From Bacteroidota bacterium (lineage in GTDB: Bacteria > Bacteroidota > Bacteroidia > Chitinophagales > Chitinophagaceae): DNA of 64,000 nucleotides. The position numbers and the translations under genes were made by a program. Shown one piece after another: positions 17,106-25,001 of this stretch. The stretch is taken from contig JAEZLJ010000164.1 of NCBI GenBank assembly GCA_023415275.1, positions 1 through 64,000 of the forward strand, given 5' to 3'. The notes below the pieces were generated by a model. The model was not told the origin of the DNA. It did no database searches and saw only the letters and a list, made by a program, of their open reading frames with translations. Position 1 is the stretch's first letter. Every line of letters begins with the position of its first letter.

Positions 17106-18152
17106 TTATAGACTGAGTATCAAGGATTGTATCTGCTTATCTTTTTCCCAAACACAAAGTAATTGCTGATCATTAATAGCTTTTAATTGAGGCAGGGCAC
17201 CTTTTCCAATAATTCTCCTGGAACCCCCCGGTAGTGTTATGATCATTTCCCCATTCTGGGTCCAGGCATATACTGGTTTGCCATTGATCAATTCCATAGT
17301 ACAATTCCGGCCCTCACCCTTTGCCTTTTCTACTTGCCCCGGAGCTGCAGCATATACCTGTGCTTCTCTTCTCCATACGGTGAATACCGTACCAGCCTTA
17401 CTTACCACCAGGCCTCCGCCATCCATGGGACAACCGGAAAGTTTCCAGCTTCCCATTCCCAGCTTCTGAGCCTTTTGAAATGCCTGGCCACTGTTAGTTG
17501 AAGTAGTAAGATACAGGTCGCGGTTTCCATTCAGCCAGTTACGAAACATTACATATACTTTATTTCCCCTGACCACAGTTGATGGCTTACAACATTCGCA
17601 AATAGATTTATCGGGCGAGGAATATACTAGCTGATTATTACTCCAGGTTTTACCACCATCAGTAGAACGGATGCCCATCAGCTTCTGGCCTTTAGGATCA
17701 TTGACACTTAACCAGGTGGCAAATACATGATTGCCATCAGCGCTCAAGGCCATCAATCCTTCCTTAGCAGAGGAAGGCTGGGAATTGAGCCTTACCGTCC
17801 TGGCCCATGAACGATTCGGGGTCTTCGAATACGCATATATGTTACCTTCCTTTGTGCAGGCAGTGATAATAATACCACTAGAAGATACAGCCACCTGGGG
17901 GCCACGCATGGCAAAAGAGAATAATCCCGGTAATACAGCCACCAGCGAAGGTGAAGAAAAAGAAATACCGTCCTTTGAGAAGACATACATGATACTATCA
18001 CCGTAACCATAGGCTATGTGAATCCGGTTGGCCTTATCTTTTACCACTGATGGCACCTGTCCTGAACCTATGGTGTTGACGTTTTCCTTTTCCTGTGCAG
18101 GAAGAGAAAGTTGGAAAAAGCAAATGAGTATAAGCAGAGCAACGGATTTCAT
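17106..18152 (-). CDS. BNR/sialidase-fold exported protein with a Cys-X-Cys-Cys motif
   Basis: 348 residues with a signal peptide ending SLPAQ (about 20). The mature part is a six-bladed sialidase-type propeller, with a clear Asp-box 'RSTDGGKTWS' (162-171) and several partial ones. The usual sialidase arginine triad and the catalytic Tyr/Glu pair are not obvious. Instead there is 'SICECCKPS' (Cys185, 187, 188) and 'SGCPMDGGG' (Cys241, Met243), which could form a metal site. The position after the cupredoxin gene suggests a periplasmic or surface copper-related function rather than sialic acid cleavage; this is inference. Confidence 0.65.
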   Translation of the reverse strand: MKSVALLILICFFQLSLPAQEKENVNTIGSGQVPSVVKDKANRIHIAYGYGDSIMYVFSKDGISFSSPSLVAVLPGLFSFAMRGPQVAVSSSGIIITACTKEGNIYAYSKTPNRSWARTVRLNSQPSSAKEGLMALSADGNHVFATWLSVNDPKGQKLMGIRSTDGGKTWSNNQLVYSSPDKSICECCKPSTVVRGNKVYVMFRNWLNGNRDLYLTTSTNSGQAFQKAQKLGMGSWKLSGCPMDGGGLVVSKAGTVFTVWRREAQVYAAAPGQVEKAKGEGRNCTMELINGKPVYAWTQNGEMIITLPGGSRRIIGKGALPQLKAINDQQLLCVWEKDKQIQSLILSL

Positions 18153-18235
18153 ATAAGTCTGATTCTAATTACCAGGTTAAATAATGGATTGTAATGCCAG
18201 GCAATTTATGCAAGTTTTTCAACTTTAGTTTTGCA

Positions 18236-19819
18236 CTAATTGACTTTTAATTTTAATAAGCGCGCTTCATCAAGATCCAGTTCATTCTGCAGCTCAAGAA
18301 ACAATTCATGATCAACATCTTCTTCCTGTCTTAGTTCATGCAGCTTTTTCCTTTTTGCCTTTACCGCTTCCATCATCAGCCGCCTCGAAACTTTTCTTTG
18401 TTCTATTTCATCCTCTGTGTTGCAGTCGCTATACTGGTTGATGGTCCTGGTATATATATCCCTGACATGGTTGGCAGCTTCTGTATCCAGGTTTTCTTCT
18501 TTGATTATGTTCTCAATACGATCCAATGCGGCCTGTGACAGTGAAGCAAGAATAAAGTTCGCCTCCTGCCTGGAGGAAATGAAACTGGAAAAGTCAAGCT
18601 TACGGATGATCCATGGCAAGGTCAATCCCTGGAGGACGAGGGTAAAAATGATGACACAAAAGACAATAAAGAGGATCAGGTTCCTTTGAGGAAAAGGACT
18701 TCCATTTTGCAGGAACAATGGAATGGAAAAAGCAGCAGCTACAGAAACCACACCCCTCATGCCTGAATAGGCCACCACAAAATCATGTTTCCAGGACGGG
18801 AATATAGCCTCGATCTTCAGCATTCTCCTGATCCTGCCGGTGAGGAAGTTCATGGCAAAAACAAAAGTGAAACGTATGATAATAGCGGCGGCACTGATCA
18901 AGGCGCCCATTATCACCAGGTGAACAATAGACTGGTTTTTGATACCGGCTGCAATAAAGGGTAATTGCAGGCCTATCAATATAAAGATGAGTCCTTGCAC
19001 CATCGTAACAGTAAAATTCCACACTGCAATAGATTGCAGGCGCATTTTGGCACTATGGATTTTGGCCTGGCGGTTGCCAACAACCAATCCTGCGGCTACA
19101 ACACTTAACACACCGCTGAAATGGAGTTCCTCTGCTAATACATATGATCCATAAGCTGTAATAAATGTGAGCCCGGTAGCAATAGGAGTGTCCATCTTCC
19201 ATTTTTTATGCATTAACAACGACAGGTAACCTGCCAGGCAGCCTATGCCCACTCCACCGCCGGAAACCATGAAGAATTGACTAATAGCATTGGAAAGTGA
19301 AAAGGACCCAATAAAGATAGAGGTCAAGGCAAACTGGAAGGTAATTAGTGCACTGGCATCATTCACCAGGCTTTCACCTTCCAGTACGGCCACGATCCTT
19401 TTAGGGATCCTGATATATTTAAAAACAGAAGTAGCAGCCACGGCATCTGGAGGCGAGATGATAGCGCCTAGCAGAAATCCCATACCCAATGTAAAACCTG
19501 GTAATAATGCTTTGGCCACAAAACCGATAACTATGGTGGTAATGATAACAAGACCAATAGCCAGTGTGGAAATGGGTTCAATATTCCTTTTAAAATCTAC
19601 CCAATTGGTATTCCAGGCAGCTGAATATAAGATGGGTGGTAAAAAAACCAGGAGTACGATAGAAGGATCCAGGAATAATTTGGGAAAGCCGGGAATCAGG
19701 CTTAGCAACAATCCTGTAACGGTTAGCAATATGGGAAAAATAATGTTGAGCCGGCGGGCAAATATAGAGCACACCACAATGATCAACATGAGCAGGATCA
19801 ACGTCTCGATAGCACTCAT
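18236..19819 (-). CDS. CPA1-family Na+/H+ antiporter
   Basis: 527 residues with about twelve membrane segments and a cytosolic C-terminal tail of about 110 residues that is mostly charged helices. Conserved elements are 'LGAIISPPDAVAATSVFK' and 'VLEGESLVNDASALITFQFAL', which contain the Asp and Asn-Asp residues of the ion site in the NhaP/CPA1 group. It should exchange Na+ (or K+) for H+ across the inner membrane. A second, similar antiporter lies at 42060-43679. The FMN reductase gene ends six bases upstream, so the two genes are probably one transcript. Confidence 0.9.
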   Translation of the reverse strand: MSAIETLILLMLIIVVCSIFARRLNIIFPILLTVTGLLLSLIPGFPKLFLDPSIVLLVFLPPILYSAAWNTNWVDFKRNIEPISTLAIGLVIITTIVIGFVAKALLPGFTLGMGFLLGAIISPPDAVAATSVFKYIRIPKRIVAVLEGESLVNDASALITFQFALTSIFIGSFSLSNAISQFFMVSGGGVGIGCLAGYLSLLMHKKWKMDTPIATGLTFITAYGSYVLAEELHFSGVLSVVAAGLVVGNRQAKIHSAKMRLQSIAVWNFTVTMVQGLIFILIGLQLPFIAAGIKNQSIVHLVIMGALISAAAIIIRFTFVFAMNFLTGRIRRMLKIEAIFPSWKHDFVVAYSGMRGVVSVAAAFSIPLFLQNGSPFPQRNLILFIVFCVIIFTLVLQGLTLPWIIRKLDFSSFISSRQEANFILASLSQAALDRIENIIKEENLDTEAANHVRDIYTRTINQYSDCNTEDEIEQRKVSRRLMMEAVKAKRKKLHELRQEEDVDHELFLELQNELDLDEARLLKLKVN

Positions 19820-19825
19820 GTAACC

Positions 19826-20389
19826 TTATTTATTTGCCATTTTTTTACCCGCTTCTACACACCAAAGCAATTCGTCTATAAACACTTTGGCTCTTTTGTT
19901 CACGGCCTCTTCATCCTGTGGCTTTCCATTTTCATCATACACTTCCTGCACCTTAGGACCAGGAAACATGGAAGGCACTACCCAAGCTCCTATCTTCCAT
20001 AAAGAAAACACCAGCGATGTCATTACTTGTGTGCCACCAAACTGTCCATTAGAGGCGGTGACAATAGCAATTGGCTTTCTTTTCCATTCCACATATAAGA
20101 GATCGATCACATTCTTCAGGCTGGCAGGATACCCGCCATTATATTCTGGTGTCACTATGATCACTCCATCGGCCCTTGTGATGCGCTCTGCAAAATCCAG
20201 CACTTCCGGTGAAGGGTCTTTCATTAAACGCAACCTTTCATCAAACACAGGGAAGTCATATAAATATAGATCCAGCAGGTCCACCATGGCCAGGTTATGT
20301 TGCTGTAAATAGTTTTGAAAAAATAAGGCTACCCGGTGGCTATTCCGCCCTATCCGGACGCTTGAGGATATAATGGCTATATTGGGCAT
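19826..20389 (-). CDS. NADPH-dependent FMN reductase-like flavoprotein
   Basis: 187 residues, cytosolic flavodoxin-like fold. The FMN phosphate loop is 'ISSSVRIGRNSHRVALFF' near the N-terminus, and 'ADGVIIVTPEYNGGYPASLKNVIDLLYVEW' is the signature of the NAD(P)H:FMN/quinone reductase family (ChrR/azobenzene-reductase type). It probably reduces quinones, azo compounds or metal ions with NAD(P)H. It sits between the type II NADH dehydrogenase and the antiporter gene on the same strand, which points to a shared redox or membrane-energetics role. Confidence 0.85.
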   Translation of the reverse strand: MPNIAIISSSVRIGRNSHRVALFFQNYLQQHNLAMVDLLDLYLYDFPVFDERLRLMKDPSPEVLDFAERITRADGVIIVTPEYNGGYPASLKNVIDLLYVEWKRKPIAIVTASNGQFGGTQVMTSLVFSLWKIGAWVVPSMFPGPKVQEVYDENGKPQDEEAVNKRAKVFIDELLWCVEAGKKMANK

Positions 20390-20488
20390 GAGAACATTTT
20401 TATAAGTAAGCAGGATGGCAATTTGTTGCCAGGTTGCTCATCCTTGCTCACCTTATTAAAAATTAATACTTTTTTATTAAAGTAACGG

Positions 20489-21775
20489 TCATTGCGCCAC
20501 TGGTTCTTTTTCTTCCTGTCGCGGACGGAAGATCAATCTTAAGGTAGGATCATTAGTGATAAAGGACCAGAACCAATTAAAGGCTAACCAAACCTTATTA
20601 CGGAATCCCGCAATTGGCATAATATGAATAAACAACCATACCACCCAGGCAAAGAAGCCTTTGAAGAACAGTTTGGGCAGATCTGCCACTGCTTTATACT
20701 TGGCAATGATGGCCATGCTTCCCTTGTCATTGTATATAAATGGTTTTGGCGCCTGGCCGGCATTTATCTTCCTGATGTTTTCTGCAAATAATACTCCCTG
20801 TTGAATGGCAACCTGTGCCAATTGCGGATGGCCATTTGGAAATGCCTTGTCTGTTGTCTGTAAGCATATATCACCCAGGGCAAAAATATTATTGCTTCCC
20901 TTCACCCGGTTGTATTCATCTACCATGATCCTTTTACCACGGCCGATCACATCGGCTGGAAGGCCCGGCACAGCTCTGCCTGTAACACCGGATGCCCATA
21001 TTAATACAGTAGTATCAATAGTTTGCCCATTAGCCAATATCACTTTTTCATCCACATAATCTTTCACCGCCGTATTCAGTATGATATGTACGCCCAGGTC
21101 ACTTAGCACCTTAGTGGCCTCCTCTTGCGATTTTTTACTCATAGGCCCCAGCAAAACGGGACCGGCATCTACTACGTAAATATGCTGCTGAAGATCTTTG
21201 ATCTCCGGATATTCCTTCCGCCCAATGTTATGCCCCATCTCTGCCAACATTCCTGCAATTTCCACACCTGTTGGACCTCCGCCCGCAATGACGATATTAA
21301 GATGCTTTTCTCTTTCAGCACGGTCATTAGACCTCACCGCATTTTCCATATTCAGCAATATATGATTGCGCAGGTTCAGGGCATCATCAATGGACTTCAT
21401 TGGCAAGCCGTATTCCTTCACATTCTCCATACCAAAATAATTGGTCTCGGTACCCACCGCCAGCACCAGGTAATCATAATCCAATGTACCCGTATCGGTC
21501 TCTATTGTATTGGCATCTGGGTTGACCTTTACCAGGGAACCCATATGGAACCTTAGATTTTCTTTTTCCTGGAACATGCGGCGAAAAGGATAACTAATAT
21601 TGGAAGGCTCAATAAAGCCTGTGGCCACCTGGTATAACAACGGGGGGAAAAAATGATAATTATTCTTATCTACCAGGGTAACATGAAAATGATTATTTTT
21701 TGTAAGGTGCTTGATGAGGTTGATACCGGCAAATCCTCCACCAACTACTACGATCTTTTTATATTCTTTGGTCAT
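20489..21775 (-). CDS. ndh: Type II NADH dehydrogenase (NDH-2)
   Basis: 428 residues. The FAD Rossmann motif is 'KIVVVGGGFAGINLIKHL' and the NADH one is 'NIVIAGGGPTGVEIAGML'. 'NNIFALGDICLQ' is the second FAD motif. The C-terminal part, 'LPKLFFKGFFAWVVWLFIHIMPIAGFRNKVWLAFNWFWSF', is an amphipathic and hydrophobic membrane anchor typical of NDH-2. The enzyme oxidises NADH and reduces menaquinone without pumping protons, at the inner face of the membrane. The flavin reductase and the antiporter follow on the same strand. Length and layout are normal. Confidence 0.9.
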   Translation of the reverse strand: MTKEYKKIVVVGGGFAGINLIKHLTKNNHFHVTLVDKNNYHFFPPLLYQVATGFIEPSNISYPFRRMFQEKENLRFHMGSLVKVNPDANTIETDTGTLDYDYLVLAVGTETNYFGMENVKEYGLPMKSIDDALNLRNHILLNMENAVRSNDRAEREKHLNIVIAGGGPTGVEIAGMLAEMGHNIGRKEYPEIKDLQQHIYVVDAGPVLLGPMSKKSQEEATKVLSDLGVHIILNTAVKDYVDEKVILANGQTIDTTVLIWASGVTGRAVPGLPADVIGRGKRIMVDEYNRVKGSNNIFALGDICLQTTDKAFPNGHPQLAQVAIQQGVLFAENIRKINAGQAPKPFIYNDKGSMAIIAKYKAVADLPKLFFKGFFAWVVWLFIHIMPIAGFRNKVWLAFNWFWSFITNDPTLRLIFRPRQEEKEPVAQ

Positions 21776-21947
21776 AACACTACTTTGATCTTAAAATAAA
21801 TCCTTGCGCATACTATTCAGTAATCCTGCTCTTCAGATCATACAAAAATCAATCCTGCATATTATCTCATCACTGTTACCACTGATAACAATGGCCATGT
21901 GTAAAAGATCAAAGAGCAGTAGTTGAACTAATCATCCGGATAACAAC

Positions 21948-22238
21948 TTATGGCTTCCAGATGTCAGCATACTCATCAGGATGACGCCTGAACTGTGCAT
22001 GCACATATGGGCATAAAGGGATAACCTGTAGTTGATGTTGCCGGGCATAGTCTACCATAGCAGATAACAACTTTTTCGCCAGCCCTTTTCCTTCGGCTTC
22101 AGGCACCACCTCGGTATGATAAACAGTAAGTTTTTCATGTGCTAACAGCACCTCCATTTCACCCAACTGTTTTCCCTGCTCGCTGATAAAAAAAGACCCA
22201 TGGCCTTTATCATCCAATTCTAGTTGAACATCATTCAT
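21948..22238 (-). CDS. GNAT-fold acetyltransferase, short YidJ/GtcN type
   Basis: Start taken at the Met at 22238 ('MNDVQLELDDKGHGSFFI'); the open frame continues upstream without coding character. The result is about 96 residues. The sequence 'EVLLAHEKLTVYHTEVVPEAEGKGLAKKLLSAMVDYARQHQLQVIPLCPYVHAQFRRHPDEYADIW' is the standard mini-GNAT pattern, with the acetyl-CoA loop in EGKGLAKKL and the final Cys-Pro-Tyr-Val motif. Members of this family are single-domain and may acetylate small molecules; the substrate is unknown. Confidence 0.82.
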   Translation of the reverse strand: MNDVQLELDDKGHGSFFISEQGKQLGEMEVLLAHEKLTVYHTEVVPEAEGKGLAKKLLSAMVDYARQHQLQVIPLCPYVHAQFRRHPDEYADIWKP

Positions 22239-22413
22239 AACAAATAGTATGTACAGAGCTAAAGTTACAACATCAAAGCTGCACCATACAGGTTTACAAA
22301 AGGATTTCCCTTTTGCGAAAACAGTATAAAACACCCTGGCTAATTAAAGAGAATTATAGCAGCAAATTATTGTAGATAAAACAGGTTACCCATGGCCGGG
22401 AGTTGGCGATTTA

Positions 22414-24846
22414 CTATTGCACAGGTAAATAAATATCGAATTGTGCCCCTTCATTTTCTTTTCCTTGGGCCTTAATACAACCGTGGTGATTCTGGACGAT
22501 CCTCTTACAAATGGCCAAACCTATACCCGTGCCTTTATAAGTAGATTTATTATTCAGCCTTTGAAAAATCTCAAAGATCTTTTTGGCATACTGTGGCTCA
22601 AATCCAAGACCATTATCCTTTACAGAGATCTTGTAATAAGTTATGCCTGGCTCTACATCCGAAGCATTGATCTCTTCTCCTCTAACCTTACTGCTGAAAA
22701 TATGAATCACGCTTTTCCTTTCCGGATGCTTGTATTTGATGGCATTGTTGATCAGGTTGTCCATCAATTGTTTAAACTGGAAAGGGATCACTTTTACCAC
22801 AGGCAAGGGATCCACCCTGATCTGCACTTCTTTTTGTTCAATAAGGTCTTTTTGAGAAAGGATGATCTCTTCCACTATTTCGTTAAGATCTGTTTCTTCA
22901 AATGATTCATCTCGGGAATTGGCCCTCGAGTATGCCAGCAGGTCGTCTATCAACAGGGACATTCTTTTTACTGCCTGCAATGACCTGTTCAGGTATTCCC
23001 TGGATTTTTCGTCTAGTTGATTATTTACATCATCCACCACGTAATTATTATAAAAGCTGATCTTTCTTAGTGGCTCTTTCATATCATGAGAAGCGGCATA
23101 GGCAAACTGCTCCAACTCTTTATTTTGAAACTCCAATTGTGTAGCATAATCTCTCATTCTGTCTTCAGCAATCTTTCTTTCCGTCAGGTCGCGTGTAACC
23201 TTTGAGAATCCGATAATATTATTCTCAGCATCATGCAGCGCTGTAATAACAATGCTGCCCCAAAAAAGAGTACCGTCTTTTCTTCTTCTCCAGCCCTCGT
23301 GCACAGCCTTGCCATATTCCCTGGCTCTTTGCAACAATCTTTCGGGAAGCATTTCCATGCGGTCCACTTCCCTGTAAAAAATGCTGAAGCTCCTTCCCAA
23401 TATATCCTCCTCGGAGTAGCCCTTTATTTTCTCAGCTCCCTTATTCCAGTTTTGGATGATGCCATTTTTATCAAGTAACACAATGGCATAATCTTCCACC
23501 TCCTCAATCATCTTGTGATACCTTTCTTCACTTTTTTTCAGCTCCTCGTTCTTCTTAAATAGTTCGCTAGTCCTTTCTTCCACTCTTTTCTCCAGCAATA
23601 AAGTGACCTGGCGAAGCTTTTGCTCGCTCTCTTTTAAAGCATCTTCTGAGTGCTTACGATCTGTAATGTCAACCTGTATATTCACTGCACCAGTCACTTT
23701 TTTTTCATCGCTTAATAACGGCACGGCATATATTGCCAGGTTTCTCATAGTTCCATCATTCCTTAGGATTTCAACTTCCTGTCTTCCCGCTGATAAGCCT
23801 TTTTTTAGGGCAATGTTCATAGGCCATTGGTCAAGGTCTAATTCTTTTCCATCTTTATAAATCTTATAGCACTGCCACCATTTATCTTTCCCTGCTTCTG
23901 GCATATAGCCCCACAATTCAGTGGCAGCTTTATTATAAAACAAAATAGTGCCTTCTGCATCGGTAGTATAGATGGCAATCTCCACATTTTCCAACAATTG
24001 CCTGTACCGCGATTCGCTGGCTTTTAACTGATCGAAAATCTTTTTTTGCTCAGTAACATCTATGGTAAAACACCGGGTATGAATGAACTTTCCGCCTTCC
24101 CTGAAAACATTTGAGCTGATGTGCACGGTCTTGATCGTACCATCTTTACTCCGAAGCGTGGTTTCATAACTTTTAAGGGTGTGGTCTGATTTTAATCTTG
24201 TAAGAATATCAGTGATGTTTTCCTGGCTGGCATGGAATTCGGAAATATGATGCCCGATATATTCCTCGGGTGCATAGCCTAACATATCCATTTCAGCCTT
24301 ATTGGCCCATTTAATAATGCCATTGGCATCAACCCAATGCAGTCCGACCACAGCATTATCTATGTAATCACTGAGCTCCAGCGTTTTCCTTTGCAGCTGA
24401 TGTTGCATCTGCCTTTGCTCTGTAATATCATTGATATAATATACCAGGGACTTTGATGCACCCGTAGCATCGCTAAAGGCTTTTACAGAAACAGAAATTA
24501 TTTTATCTGTAGTGCCTGGGGCAGATAAACGCAACTCTACCTCACCTGTAAGCAATTCCTTGTTGGCAGCATGAAATGGAAGTTGCTGAAAATCCAACCT
24601 ATGGCCATTCACATCATAAAAGATATAGTCATTCCAAATCTCCCTGGCTGTCATGCCAGGTTCAGGCTTTGTATTCCATAAATCAACAGCCTTGTTATTG
24701 TAAAAAATGATCCTATCTGAAAGATCCGTTATATAAATAACCATTGGAAGATGCTCCAACAATTGCAGCCCATGAAGATAAGCGGGCAGGTGATTATCTG
24801 ACCTGGGAATAATAATATTCTCCCCAAGGGGCTGTTTTTGTTTCAT
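22414..24846 (-). CDS. Four-PAS hybrid-free sensor histidine kinase
   Basis: 810 residues, no membrane segment. Four PAS domains lie at about 25-145, 155-270, 280-400 and 440-560. Each follows the usual 'xIIxxNKAxxxLWGY' and 'DITERK/DVTEQK' pattern, and a coiled coil at about 400-440 separates the third and fourth. The HisKA box 'FAYAASHDMKEPLRKISFY' carries the phosphoacceptor His587. The ATPase has the N, G1 and G2 boxes 'LMDNLINNAIKYKHP', 'VKDNGLGFEP' and 'GTGIGLAICKRI'. It should sense a small molecule, light or redox signal in the cytosol. No response regulator lies nearby. Confidence 0.9.
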   Translation of the reverse strand: MKQKQPLGENIIIPRSDNHLPAYLHGLQLLEHLPMVIYITDLSDRIIFYNNKAVDLWNTKPEPGMTAREIWNDYIFYDVNGHRLDFQQLPFHAANKELLTGEVELRLSAPGTTDKIISVSVKAFSDATGASKSLVYYINDITEQRQMQHQLQRKTLELSDYIDNAVVGLHWVDANGIIKWANKAEMDMLGYAPEEYIGHHISEFHASQENITDILTRLKSDHTLKSYETTLRSKDGTIKTVHISSNVFREGGKFIHTRCFTIDVTEQKKIFDQLKASESRYRQLLENVEIAIYTTDAEGTILFYNKAATELWGYMPEAGKDKWWQCYKIYKDGKELDLDQWPMNIALKKGLSAGRQEVEILRNDGTMRNLAIYAVPLLSDEKKVTGAVNIQVDITDRKHSEDALKESEQKLRQVTLLLEKRVEERTSELFKKNEELKKSEERYHKMIEEVEDYAIVLLDKNGIIQNWNKGAEKIKGYSEEDILGRSFSIFYREVDRMEMLPERLLQRAREYGKAVHEGWRRRKDGTLFWGSIVITALHDAENNIIGFSKVTRDLTERKIAEDRMRDYATQLEFQNKELEQFAYAASHDMKEPLRKISFYNNYVVDDVNNQLDEKSREYLNRSLQAVKRMSLLIDDLLAYSRANSRDESFEETDLNEIVEEIILSQKDLIEQKEVQIRVDPLPVVKVIPFQFKQLMDNLINNAIKYKHPERKSVIHIFSSKVRGEEINASDVEPGITYYKISVKDNGLGFEPQYAKKIFEIFQRLNNKSTYKGTGIGLAICKRIVQNHHGCIKAQGKENEGAQFDIYLPVQ

Positions 24847-25001
24847 GTATGGTTAACTAAGGGGCGACTAAAATAAACAATAATCAAAATATGGGTACCA
24901 ATCTTATCAGCAGGAAAGTTATAGTTAATCAACCTCAGTATAAGGTTAAATACTGTTATAAATATTAAATGCAATGCTTAATCCTGATCCTTATCAATTA
25001 T

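Noticed and set aside
18417..19823. Plus-strand frames across the antiporter and other large minus-strand genes
   Set aside because: Antisense frames of strong genes with clear membrane-protein signatures.
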